Of a stretch of 64,000 bases of DNA, positions 10,824-21,517 are shown piece by piece; position 1 is the stretch's first letter, and each line of letters starts with the position of its first letter. Under the pieces are notes generated by a model that searched no databases, was not told the DNA's origin, and saw nothing but the letters and a program-made list of their open reading frames with translations. This stretch comes from Avena insularis (Eukaryota; Streptophyta; Magnoliopsida; Poales; Poaceae). Location: the NCBI GenBank assembly GCA_023614405.1, contig CM042694.1, positions 111,970,685 to 112,034,684 of the forward strand, in the 5' to 3' direction. The translations under genes were made by a program, and so were the position numbers.

Positions 10824-11145
10824 ATTCTCTCTCGGCTTCCGGCAACATAACCGCTCTTTGCTGGTCATATCTCTCCTTAAGGGAGTTCCATAAAGCTAAT
10901 GGGTCCTCCTCCATCATATATTCAGTTTTTAAATCAGGATGGAGGTGGTGCCTTATGAAATGTAATGCTACACACTTTACCACTTGAGGTATTTCTGGAG
11001 CATTTTCAGGGGCTGTGACAATCGTAGGGCCAAGGTTACGTCCAGTTAAATTTATCTTCATATCCATGACCCATGATAGATAGTTACTTCCATCAATCTG
11101 TAATCCTTGGAACTCTTTTTTATTGATGTCACCCATTTTTCTCAT
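10824..11145 (-). pseudogene. Copia gag N-terminal fragment
   Basis: From ATG at 11145 (minus) the frame reads MRKMGDINKKEFQGLQIDGS, then NYLSWVMDMKINLTGRNL, LWNSLKERYDQQRAVMLPEA and REWSLIRF. This is the opening of a plant Ty1/Copia gag polyprotein (DUF4219/UBN2-like). Similarity stops near 10824, where the frame runs into unrelated AT-rich sequence, so only about 107 residues of gag remain. No LTR or PBS could be tied to it. Confidence 0.75.
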
Positions 11146-11581
11146 GCATTTAATTAATTTTACTTGAGAGTAAAATGTACTTTGGTAAACAACAAAATTG
11201 TTCTAGAGGAACATTGGATTTAAGCAGATGCTTATAGGCCATATATGTGTAGATCTTCGAATTTCAAGTTAACACATGGTAGATAATCTCCATATATATG
11301 GAGTACATCTCTCAGTATTAGGAAGCATAGTTCGACGAGTGTCGGTAGACGCCTTATCCTATTACCTTGTGTTATACTTTTATATTAATTTATTTGGAAG
11401 AGCACTTGTAGGTAATCTTATCATCGTAATGACGAATAAGTACGCCTCATAGTAATGGATAATCTGCATTTATGTAGTAGATGCTATTACCTTGTGTTTC
11501 TCAAAAAATATTCGAGATAGTCACATATTTTATTTTGGCTTTTGAGAAATTTTGGCAAGAAAATTAAATTTCTAGCGTGGA
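11146..11581. other. AT-rich intergenic stretch
   Basis: No gene recognised. A 15-bp direct repeat CTATTACCTTGTGTT occurs at about 11359 and 11484, but the intervening 110 bp has no terminal features. This stretch is the left flank of the hAT target. Confidence 0.45.
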
Positions 11582-11589
11582 ATAATATT

Positions 11590-12860
11590 CAGGGCCGGCC
11601 CATGAGGGGGGGCAGCGGGGCAACCGCCCTGGGCCCTCCGGGGACAGGGGCCCCGGCCCAGGTAGTAGTCCTACTAGTAGACCAACATGGAAGGTCGGCA
11701 GCACGCAGCACCACCATGGCTGACGGCTCCCTGATTCTTACTGCTCCACATCTCCTGTTCTTCTCTTCATAGGTCTGTTCTTGAGTTCTTCAAGGTTTCA
11801 CTGGATCTGAGTGTGAGAAGAAGAGGGGATGGGTCACCGGGATTGAGCAAGCGGTCTTCTCACAGAGAAGATCAATTCGACACCAGGCCATCTGCATCCA
11901 GGTGCTTTTGTTCCCTTTACTGATTGTTCTCTGCGAATTATTTTGGACCTATTGGTGACATGCCTCCTAAAAAATGTTTATCTGGCAATGAGAAAAGGAA
12001 GAGAAAAAAACATAAAGATGAACTGGTACAATCCCAGAGAGGTTCACTTAACAAATATTTTAGAACCGGAAGTTCTTCCATGAATTCTCTGCAATTAGCC
12101 ATAGTAAGTGTTGAAGAGCAGCACATTGAGAATTTAGCCGATGATTATGATACCAACGAGGTTGATAATAATGTTAGTCAGCATGAAAACCTAGTTGATT
12201 CACCAAATTCGGAAATTCCAAGTGCTGATGAACAACAACCGTTTACTTTGATATTCTTGATCCACAAAATTGAGACAATTTAGATGATAAAGCTAGGCAT
12301 GCTTTAATTGAAAAGGGCCCCGTAAGAGAAAAGAATATTGTGTTCCCATTAGATAGTAAGTCTAGGCATTTTTCACAAACTTACTATTCCGGAAAAATGA
12401 ACAATGGGGAGATGCATGACAGGAAATGGTTGGTTTACTCTACATATGCTGACAAGGTGTAGTGTTTTTGTTGTAAGCTTTTTAAATCCCATAGAAACAA
12501 GAGTTCATTAGCGGGTAATGGACTGTCATTCACTATTACCATCATATCTCTTGATAGCGCAAAAGATTTAGTTATGACAAGGTTACTTGTTTTGCAGATG
12601 AATTGACGAAATGATGGTCTCTTTGTGGCACAAAGAAAATCTTAAGTTGAACTATATTGTTTTCTTACTATCATGATGTAATTCTCTGGACCTTTACAAA
12701 TATATAATCTGTAGTGTGAGTTTTGTAGTTCAAAGAACATCTATATATGCTATGTACTGGGTTGCTTTTGAAATAAATTGAATTTTAAACTTTTTTTTGT
12801 TAACAAGGCCCTTTTTCGTTTTCTCACCCCAGGGCCCTGAATAAGTATGGACCGGCCCTG
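11590..12860 (+). mobile_element. Non-autonomous hAT transposon, 1271 bp, 8-bp TSD
   Basis: The 8-bp direct repeat ATAATATT (11582-11589 and 12861-12868) flanks an element starting CAGGGCCGGCCC and ending GGACCGGCCCTG, giving imperfect terminal inverted repeats. Eight-bp duplications and CAGGG termini are typical of the hAT superfamily. Inside is a broken N-terminal transposase region with a TTF-type zinc finger and no catalytic core. A second member of the same family and size sits at 24671-25953. Confidence 0.9.
11960..12525 (+). pseudogene. hAT transposase N-terminus with TTF-type zinc-finger relic
   Basis: Starting at ATG 11960 the frame reads MPPKKCLSGNEKRKRKKHKD, then ELVQSQRGSLNKYF, the lysine-rich start common to plant TTF-finger hAT transposases. 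An acidic linker follows. A frame change near 12255 leads to [18 protein letters not shown]-stop-CFCCKLF and SHRNKSSLAGNG, which matches the CxCC part of a TTF zinc finger. The DDE and hAT dimerisation regions are absent. In-frame stops make it non-functional. Confidence 0.75.
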
Positions 12861-12868
12861 ATAATATT

Positions 12869-13188
12869 GTTGTACCAAATAACATGTTATAAAATGCTAG
12901 AGGCAAATATAGTGATAACACGTTATATTACTAATAGACATTAGGTCTAAATATATTTACATCACAACGGACTATTACACTGAATAGTAGACAAATATAA
13001 TGTCCTAAACAGAAATTTATAGACTGTCTATACTGCTACAGTACTAGTACTAGTGGATATCTAGTATTGATTAGCTAAACAGTAAATTAGCTTATATCCT
13101 TTGTTCACGGACGGGGCACAAGGACCATAGCCTGTTAGGCTTTTAGGCCCAGGACCTGTCGACGCCGCAAGGACTATCGTCGAGGACT
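12869..13188. other. Intergenic stretch, nothing recognised
   Basis: AT-rich sequence continuing the hAT target, with a GC-richer end from about 13090. No gene or element end could be supported. Confidence 0.5.
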
Positions 13189-13239
13189 AGATAAGGTCTC
13201 GTATTCCGCTCAAAAAAAAAAAAGATAAGGTCTCGTATT
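13189..13239 (+). mobile_element. Tail-only retroposon insertion (17 bp) with 17-bp target duplication
   Basis: A perfect 17-bp direct repeat AGATAAGGTCTCGTATT (13189-13205 and 13223-13239) brackets just CCGCTC plus A11 (13206-13222). The payload is the same length and layout as the 10351-10367 insertion but lies in the opposite orientation. It reads as a target-primed insertion of little more than a poly-A tail. Confidence 0.78.
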
Positions 13240-13297
13240 TTCCCCAATTCCCCAGCCGACATTGTCCTGCTTCACGCCGGCGTCCGTGGCCGGCGAC

Positions 13298-14481
13298 TCA
13301 GCGCCGGCTTGTTCCCTCTGGGAGGTCGTCGAGGCGGAGCGCCCCGAAGCGGTCTCTGAGGCCGAGCTCCACCGGGGACCAGGTCCCGGCACGGATGCCA
13401 ATCGGGTGGGCTGCCATGGCCGAAGCGAATCGGCGGTGCAGCACGCAGGCCTCCGGCGAGGGCGTGGAGGGGCTGCGCGATGGTGCTGCGTCTTCCTTCT
13501 CTGGCGCCGGGAGGTTGAGGTCGGGGATGGCCTGGAGGGCGCGAGCAGGGGCTGCGACCTCGATCTCCTCCTTCTTCGTCTCCGGCTGGAGGTTGGTCGG
13601 CGGGAGCGCGTCCATGGGAGCCTGGAAGAACTCCGTTACGTAGGCGTAGCCTGGCGGCGCGAAGTGTTCCGGGTCCTCGTCGGAGGGCGTCGGGGACGGG
13701 AGGCACGGCATGTTCCCGTGGCGCTGGAGGGAGATTTGACGATTTGCCCTGTTTTATTTTGCAATTTGATCATTTGCCCCACCCTGTGTCACTGACATGT
13801 GGTGATCAATGTGACAAATGATCAAATTTCAGAGTAAAGTGGGGCAAATGATCAAATATCTCGGCGCTGGAAGTAGCGCATCATCGGCGGCAGAGTCTCG
13901 AGTTCGTCATCAGAGAACTCGCGCTCGGGGTCATCCACCAGCCACCCAGCGCTCGGCCCGCCCAGCAACCATTCCATGGGCGGAACTGAGAACGCCGATG
14001 GAGGAGGCAGCAGAGCGTTGGCATCCGCGGAGATGTTGGAGGCAGAGGCCTCATCCATGTGCTTGGTGTCGACCATCTCTTCTGCAGCAACCTCCGCCCT
14101 CGTGGCAACCGGCACAACGACAACCACTTCCGATAAGACCAGGGCCTCTTCCTGGGGCGTGACTGTTGTCGTGCTTGGTCCTGCAGGGTCATGGCGGTGC
14201 TGGACATGGTGGAAGTCATGGCGGTAGTTGTGGCGGCGGCGGAGGCCACTACCAGGGCCGTAGCGACGGCGAGGGGCATGTGCCCTGCGGTGACGGAGGC
14301 CACCGTTTATGCGGCGTTGTTGGCGATGGCCGAAGTTTCGGCCGAAGGCCCGGCGATGAGCAGCAAGACTGAAAGTCCGGCAACGAAAATGGGAGCAGCG
14401 ATGCTCCGTGGCAACAAAACGTGCGAACGAAAAAGCAAGTTCCGACAGCGGCGGTGGCCGGAAAGACATCTTCTTTCTCAC
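13298..14481 (-). pseudogene. Unknown ORF (about 350 codons) split by a MITE
   Basis: Two minus-strand frames, 14481-13852 and 13711-13298, become one continuous frame if the 134-bp MITE at 13729-13862 and one copy of its 9-bp target duplication are set aside. The N-terminus is basic (MRKKMSFRPPPLSEL, then Arg/His-rich). The middle has EEALVLSEVVVVVPV, SVPPMEWLLGG and VDDPEREFSDDELETLPP. The C-terminal half has TPSDEDPEHFAPPGYAYVTE and an IPDLNLPAPE stretch resembling a DLNxxP motif. I recognise no family. It starts about 130 bp downstream of a TATA box in an LTR-like region (14482-14770), so it may be an element-encoded or captured gene. Confidence 0.5.
13729..13862. mobile_element. Mutator-like MITE, 134 bp, 9-bp TSD
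   Basis: The 9-bp direct repeat GGCGCTGGA (13720-13728 and 13863-13871) flanks an element whose ends, GGGAGATTTGACGATTTGCC and the reverse-complemented right end GAGATATTTGATCATTTGCC, match at most of 21 positions. A 9-bp duplication is typical of Mutator-type elements. It has no coding capacity and interrupts the ORF at 13298-14481. Confidence 0.82.
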
Positions 14482-14770
14482 CTTTCTCTGTTCTTCTCGA
14501 GCGGCCTAGTCGCTCCAGGCAGAGCAAGTGCTAATGACGTGAAGAACAACAGAGAGATTGAAGTGAAAGTGATTGATTCTATTGATTGTGACCGTGGGGT
14601 ATTTATAGGTCCCCAACAGGTACAGTTACAAGGTCGTGTCGCTTCAGCGACGACGGTTCGATGTACACAGCGTTTGGACAACGCTATGTATCTAACTGCT
14701 AGGCAGTTATCCTAATGGAAATACTAACTGCCATATTAGCCTAATTATTATGCTAATTTTATTCCTAACA
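14482..14770 (-). promoter_or_regulatory. LTR-like promoter region (Copia-style TGTTAGG start)
   Basis: On the minus strand, 14770 begins TGTTAGGAATAAAATTAGC, the style of a Copia LTR start. It runs through AT-rich sequence to a TATA box (CCTATAAATACCCC, about 14605-14618) and a leader into the ORF at 14481. The right boundary at 14770 is supported because 14771 onward matches the paralogous low-copy sequence at 43683. No PBS or opposite LTR was found, so the element is incomplete or unusual. Confidence 0.45.
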
Positions 14771-14829
14771 GGTTACTCAGACTCGTGTTTTCCCTTTTTG
14801 TCCAGCTTCATGCCGCCACAAGTGACTTG
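14771..14829 (+). repeat. Low-copy segment F, copy a (left part)
   Basis: GGTTACTCAGACTCGTGTTT through GCCGCCACAAGTGACTTG matches 43683-43745. The match stops at 14829, where the retroposon begins, and resumes at 41458. The last 13 bp (14817-14829) are the left target duplication. Confidence 0.75.
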
Positions 14830-15205
14830 ACTTGGCTGGTTGATAGACGGTCGCACTTTTCCCCTTCCTCCTGCTCTCCCGTTCTCTCTCCTTGAGAGTC
14901 GTCCTAGCATCCTCGGCGCCTCCCCTCCTCTTCTCCGGTGGCCTTGCCGGCAGGAGGGGCTGGGGGGAGGGCTGACGGTTGTCTATAGGTAGCTGTAGGG
15001 TAGGCTTGGGCTCTGTCCCGTGTAGTTGGAGTAGGGATTCAGTTCTTCCCGGCTAGATCTGGAGCAACATGCACCTGTTCGTTGTTGCGGTGGTGGTTGT
15101 CTGGTGGATGCCTGTTGTGGTGGAGCCAGTGAGAGGGATGTCCGCAAATAAGCCGGCGTTTGGGGCGACGTCGTTCTTGTGGCTGCTGCACTTCTCTTAG
15201 TCCGA

Positions 15206-18200
15206 TGTGGCGTCCCGCTAAAATCACTACTAAAAAATCGCGGTGTTTTTATGCATTGCATCATCATGACCGCATGCTCATGTCATCATGCCACATTGCA
15301 TTCAATTTTAAAGTGTACAGGAGAAGGATCAACTCTTCCCCAATAAATAAACTATCAACCTCCAAAAAAGTTTAATAAAATTAATTACTAATTAATTTTA
15401 TTACTATATTGGAATTAGATTAGCAATATATTTTTTACGTAACAAAAAAAATTAACTAGTCTGAAACTATTTTCGAAAAAACTGGTTTTGTTTTCTAAAC
15501 GCCCCGTATTTATTTCAAATCAAAACCCGAATTTGGCCGAAATATTTTGTTTCGTCTACAGTCGGATTTCAAAAGCTCCGTTTTAAACAAATAAAATATT
15601 TATATTATTTTTAGGGGGCAGCCGATCCGGGCCGAACCGACCCAGCCGGCCACCCCCAGTAAACAAAACCAGAGCAGTCCTAACCCTAGCCCTCCCCAAA
15701 TCCCCTACCTATCCCCACACAGCCACATAGATACACACGCACCCGCTGCCACCTGATCTCCGTCGCCACCTCACCCGAGCCAATCTCTGCTCGCCACCTC
15801 ATCCCACCTGGCCCCACTCCCTCTCAACCTGCCCCAACTCCCTACCCAGCCACCACCACCCACACCTACCGCCTCCACCTCACCTGTCCTTGTCAGATGC
15901 CACCTCGTGCAGCACTGATGAAGGCGCCCACCTACCTCTGCTCGCTTCGTGTCGCCACCAAACCACCACCCGACCGAACCCATGGTCCCACTCGCTAAGC
16001 CCCGCACCGATCCGCCCAACGCGGTCAACCACCAACCTGCCCACGTCGCTCTCGTGGACCCCTCCTCCCCTCATGACCCTCTCATCCGTCATGCCGCTCT
16101 CCTCCTCAGATCGCGAACCCCGCCAGATCGATCCAGCTCGCCGCTCGCCTCTCCATGCCTCCGCGACCTGGCCCGCTCCGGCCGCCATCCTCGCCTAGGA
16201 ACTCCTCACCGCCTCGTCCTCCCGAGCCCGCTGGCCTCCTTCCCCTCGCGAGCCCCTGCAGCGCGTTGTCACCGTCGGCTCCGTCCCCTCTGCGAACCGC
16301 CCCGCCGCTCGACCTCCTCGGTGTCCTCGCGAGCTCCCCCGCAGCACGACCCCAAGGTCGCGTCCGTCGCCCCAGCCACCGACCCCGCGGCTCCCCATCG
16401 CTGGACCCCGCGCATCGCCGCCTCCGTCTGCGAATCAGGCGTCGCCGCCCCAGTGTTCTCCTTCCCAATCCCCTGCGTCGACCGATGCCGCCGTCCTCGA
16501 GCTCCGTGGCGCGCCTCCATGACTCCCCTCTGTGCTCCGCCTCGGCCTCCTCCCGCTCATCGCGGTGGACACCGTCTGCAGGGACGTGCTCCTTTTTTTG
16601 TTGCCAAGGGGCCCACGATCTCGTCTCCCCTACGCCTACCCGCGGCTGCTTGAAAGATCCCCCTGACGCGCACAAGTGTTGGTCAGTTGTTTGAACCAAG
16701 TTCGACTCCAACATCTGTTCGTGTGTGTGGTACTGTGGTGGTCCTATGCCGGTGGTTGTGGGTGCTCAGCTGTGTTGGTGATGTGCAGGTAGTAATCTGG
16801 TGGCGTGTTGAGGTGGTGTGATGTGGGGATGCGATGCTCGTGGTGTGGAGATGGATACGCGAATGTTGCAGATGTGGTGGTGGTGATGTATGTGTGGAGA
16901 TAGGGCACGCACAACCCTGACTACCTTGGCTACTTCCGAACCGACGCGACATCAAGAGAAGGCGGAGCCGATGCACGAAGATGAACTATCGAGACGGTAC
17001 TTGAAGTCCACCGATGCGAACTCCAAGTCCGTCATCGGTACCGAGGTCGGAACTCCAAGATCTTATTCGTGGAAACCGAAGGCCTTGATCCCGGAGTCCG
17101 AGACCACACCCGAACCTCGTTGAACCCTCGGAGCCCAAGGTCGCCGAGTCCCCATGTGTGACCCCTTTTCCCGAGACCCTTATTTTTATAATATGACATT
17201 ATCAAATGTTGCATATTAAATTGTTCATGATTGCATACATAATCATTGGGTTGGGGGCATTATGCCGATTCACCTCATAATTAAATATGAAGTGTTTATG
17301 CGGGATACCTTTGTCTTATTCCGGACTCCATTTAAATTTGTGTAGCGAACCGATGCCATGTTTTGTCTTGTTAAGACAACATTTAATTTGCTGGGTTTCT
17401 AAATAACTTGAACCTATTAATTAATTATCGGGACTCCGGTTCCGCTTAATATTGCCTATTGCATCGCACCTTTGCCATGCCATGCATCATATCATAAGCA
17501 TGCCGGATCTTTTGCAATAGTATTAAATATTGCATCTGGTGTTTCTACTAGTGTTTGCTTCTTTGCGGATTAGGCCGATGAGTGGATGCGAGTACCGACA
17601 AGTTCTCTGGATGAATCTCCGGCAGTGTTTTCCAGGCGAGCATTCTCTCCCTTTCTACCTATTTTGCATTTATAGTCTTTACTTCCTCCTGTTGATCTAT
17701 TGCTACCCGTATTGCGATGCTTTAGTTCCGTGCACCAATTATATTCTTTGCAACCCCTATATTGCCTTGGACACATCCTATTGCCTATTGTTTGATAAAT
17801 AGTCGGCCTTGCGAGTCGTAGTTACTTGCTCAGGTGCTGCTTCGCATCGTTGTTGTTCCACCCTTATTGGAAGGTTGACACATGTTTAATGGTGGAGATG
17901 CTTAATGGTGGAGATGATCATGACTTTAAATACAACTATTAAATTGCTAGATATAACTAATGCAGAGGCATCAGTGGGCAATAGATGTTATTTGATTCTT
18001 CCACGCTCACTTGTGTCCCGTAGGACCCCGAGTACTTGATACTTGTTCCTTGACTATTCGCACTATCCACATACGGGAGAGTCTATGAATCCCCCTTAGC
18101 CAGAGCTTGATTCATTTCTTATTTCTTGGGGCCACAAACTAGTTTGGGGCTTTATTACTATCCTGTACTTATGCCATGCTTTACTGTTTTATTTACGATT

Positions 18201-19455
18201 GTGCGTGGAGCACCTGTACTGTTTTGGATGCGGAGTGTTTTCACGGTATCGACAAGCCCAGTCACACTTTCGGGTTCCCAGTCATTTACAACCATTGACG
18301 CAAACCCTGGGTCTGTTCCGGAGCCAGCGAACTTCGTTGCGGGTAGCTTAGTGGGGTGACCCCCTGAAATATTTTATGAATCCTATGATTGCTTTGTCGT
18401 GAAAGCCTCGTTGGGTTTTGATTTGGTTTTTCCGAGTTTGATCGTGTGTGTGTTGCTATTTGTGCACCCCTGCAGGGTAAATCTTTCTGAAAGCCGTGTC
18501 CGCGGTTATGGACGACTTGGAGCACAGTATCTCGATCATAGACAAGCATAACTAAAGTAGTGCTATAAATTTGACTTAATATGTGACTAGTAATCAGCTT
18601 CACCATAATGGAATGGATAATAAAAGTGCCAACAACTGCTGGGTTTGGGATGTCACCTGCTAATTGTATCTGACTAGTAATTAGTGTAACCCCAACTGAA
18701 TGGTTAATTAAAACCGCCCACTACTTATGCTATCAGGATGACTCATGCTATCTATATCTGACTAGTAAGTGCTTCAACTATAATGGAATGAATAAAACTG
18801 CCAACTGTGTCAGTTCCTTGGTTTATCTTCCTCGTTTGGTCTCGAGGGGGAATACCAGGATGGGTATGATTGGTGTTAGTATCAGGTTGGATCCGAATAG
18901 GTCTCTCTTATCCCTCTCTAATAGCCGACCGATGAATCGAGTCTCTATGGGTTGTTTAGTGCATGCTTCGCTGCCGCTTCAGTCCACCATACCTATGTAG
19001 GCGAGAGCCGCCGAATTCTAGCCTCGCCGTGTACTGGCCTCAGTACCGACGCTCCTCTTTTTCCTTTGCCCTTTGTCGGCACCCCTTTTGTTTTAGCAGG
19101 TTTGAGATCGACGTCGTTAGTAGGGTTACCCTTCCGGCTTGGCCTGGGCAGGGTTATGGACGCCATTGGTTATTCTTCAGGGCTCTTAGCCCCATTTGCA
19201 TCTTGTCCATAGTCGGACGCCCTATCGTTTTCAAGGTGATTTGGATCTTTGTATAGTATATCTATATTCTTGACTCATGGATTCGTTGTTGTATATATAT
19301 ATATGTTCTGTGGGTTCCGTCGTGGACTAATGTGTAATGGTATTACTTCGTTTTCCACCCGCACGAAAGTGCCTGGTGGGCGTCCTTGAATCGTTTCTAT
19401 GCGGGTTTGGCGGAAAGGGGTAAAACTTTTATAGGGCCGATTTGAGGGTGCTACA
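15206..19455 (+). repeat. 5' LTR of the long-LTR element (4250 bp)
   Basis: The full LTR matches 20250-21517 plus 37679-40532. It differs from the 3' copy by a roughly 150-bp AT-rich block at about 15300-15455, where the 3' LTR has a short GAGCATCGTCATCATC segment. A GC-rich region at 15880-16650 has long chance ORFs in several frames, mirrored in the other LTR, with no conserved domain. I do not call genes there. Confidence 0.85.
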
Positions 19456-19458
19456 GAG

Positions 19459-19471
19459 TGGTATCAGAGCT
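19459..19471 (+). other. Primer-binding site of the long-LTR element (tRNA-iMet type)
   Basis: TGGTATCAGAGCT starts 4 nt after the 5' LTR end. It matches the 3' end of initiator tRNA-Met and fixes the element orientation as plus. Confidence 0.88.
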
Positions 19472-20249
19472 CAGCAGTTGCGATACCCCACTGGTCCATC
19501 CTTTAGGATAACCTAGCTAACGGCTGAAGTAGAGTGTCAAAACTATTTTGCAAAATCGGTTGGATAGATCTGATTAGGTCTAATTTTACTCCTTACCCCT
19601 CTCCTGTTCTCCTCTTACCTCTGCGTGTTTTGATTCTACCCTCTTATCCTTTCTTCAAATCCAGGGTTTCTCGTGGTTGGGTTTCCGTCGTACCTTCAGG
19701 GTTTCGCCTCCTCCTTTGGCAACAGTGTTTCTACATCCGGTCTTCATGCTATCTGAGGAATCCTTCATCTGTTGGACTTCTCTTTGTTCCTTCTCGTGCC
19801 TTCCGGTGTTTTCTGACGCGACGACATCATCTACGCCAGATCCAGTGCAGAGTCTGCATCACTCCTTGTTTCCGAACCTCGTTTGTCGAGATCTTCAGTC
19901 TGATTCTGAGAGTTGGTTGCATAATTCTGCTATTCATGTACGGAGTAATGATATGAGTGCAGGATGGAGTCGCGACCATACCACTACTTTTATCATTCGC
20001 TTTTTTATATTGAATCGGTGGATCCAGCAATTTTACTCCGTCCACGGAAGCTAGAGGTGGCTTTATTTGTTGATACCTCTACCTTTGCCCTTTGTTCCTG
20101 GAGTGTTCTCTCGACGATCACGGACAACGACCCCTTGTTAGTGGTGTCGCGAGGATCTACACGAAGCGAGAAGCTTCAGATCGATGACCTTCTTCCCCGG
20201 ACCACGAGGCGGATCTCGAGGGCGAGATCCCTTGTTAGTGGTGTCGAAT
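19472..20249 (+). other. Internal domain of the long-LTR element, non-coding
   Basis: About 780 bp between the PBS and the 3' LTR. No gag, protease, reverse transcriptase or integrase motif could be read in any frame; the open frames present are short and lack domain features. The 3' LTR is preceded by GAGGCGGATCTCGAGGGCGAG, a weak polypurine tract. Confidence 0.7.
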
Positions 20250-21517
20250 TGTGTCATCTCGCTAAAATCACTACTAGAAAATTGCGGTGTTTTTGTGCAT
20301 TGCATCATCATGACCGCATGCTCATGTCATCATGCCACATTGCATTTGAGCATCGTCATCATCATGCATCTGTTTGTCTGAAACTATTTTCGGAAAACCT
20401 GGTTTTGTTTTTTAAACGCCCCGTATTTATTTCAAATCAAAACCGGGCTTGGCCGGAATATTTTGTTTCGTCTACAGTCGGATTTCAAAAGCCCCGTTTT
20501 AAACAAATAAAATATTTATATTATTTTTAGGGGGCAGCCGATCCGGGCCGAACCGACCCAGTCGGGGACCCCCAGTAAACAAAACCAGAGCAGTCCTAAC
20601 CCTAGCCCTCCCCAAATCCCCTACCTATCCCCACACAGCCACACAGATACACACGCACCCGCCGCCACCTGATCTCCGTCGCCACCTCACCTGAGCCAAT
20701 CCCTGCTCGCCACCTCATCCCACCTGGCCCCACTCCCTCTCAACCTGCCCCAACTCCCTACCCAGCCACCACCACCCACACGTACCGCCGCACCACACCC
20801 CGCCTCCAGCCTCACCTGTCCTTGTCGTACTCCACCTCGCGTGCACCGCAGTGCGCGCCCACCCCGACCCTCTGCTCGCTTCGTGTTGCCACCAAACCAC
20901 CACCCCACCGAACCCATGGTCCCACTAGCTAAGCCCCTCACCGATCCGCCCAACGCGGTCACCCACCAACCTGCCCACATCGCTCTCGCTCGTGACCCCC
21001 TCCTCTCCCCTCACGATCCCTCTCTGCATCTCGTCGCCGCTCTCCACTCTGCATCGCGCGAACTCCGTCGCCTCGATCCAGCCGCCTCCCGCAGCGGTCA
21101 CTCGCCTCTCCATGCCTCCGCGACCTGGCCCGCTCCGGCCGCCATCCTTGCCCAGGAGCTCCTCACCGCCTCGTCCTCCCGAGCCTGCTGGCCTCCTTCC
21201 CCTTGCGAGCCCCTGCATCGTGTCGTTGTCGTCGGCTTCGTCCCCTCTGCGAACCGCCCTGCCGCTCGACCTCCTCGGTGTCCTCGCGAGCTCTCCCGCA
21301 GCACGACCCCAAGGTAACGTCCGTCGCCCCAACCACCGACCCCGCGGCTCCCCATCGCTGGACCCCACGCATCGCCGCCTCCGTCTGTGAATCAGGCGCT
21401 GCCGCCCCAGTGTTCTCCTTCCCAAGCCGCTGCGTCGACCGATGCCGCCATCCCCGAGCTCCGCGGCGCGCCTCCATGACTCCCCTCTGTGCTCTGCCTC
21501 GGCCTCCTCCCGCTCAT

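Noticed and set aside
11359..11498. 15-bp direct repeat CTATTACCTTGTGTT as the target duplication of a 110-bp insertion
   Set aside because: The sequence between the copies has no poly-A, inverted ends or element similarity; a local duplication is as likely.
15880..16714. Long GC-rich ORFs on both strands (up to 234 codons)
   Set aside because: They lie inside an LTR, are open in several frames at once, show no domain and are mirrored with disruptions in the other LTR (20841-21520).
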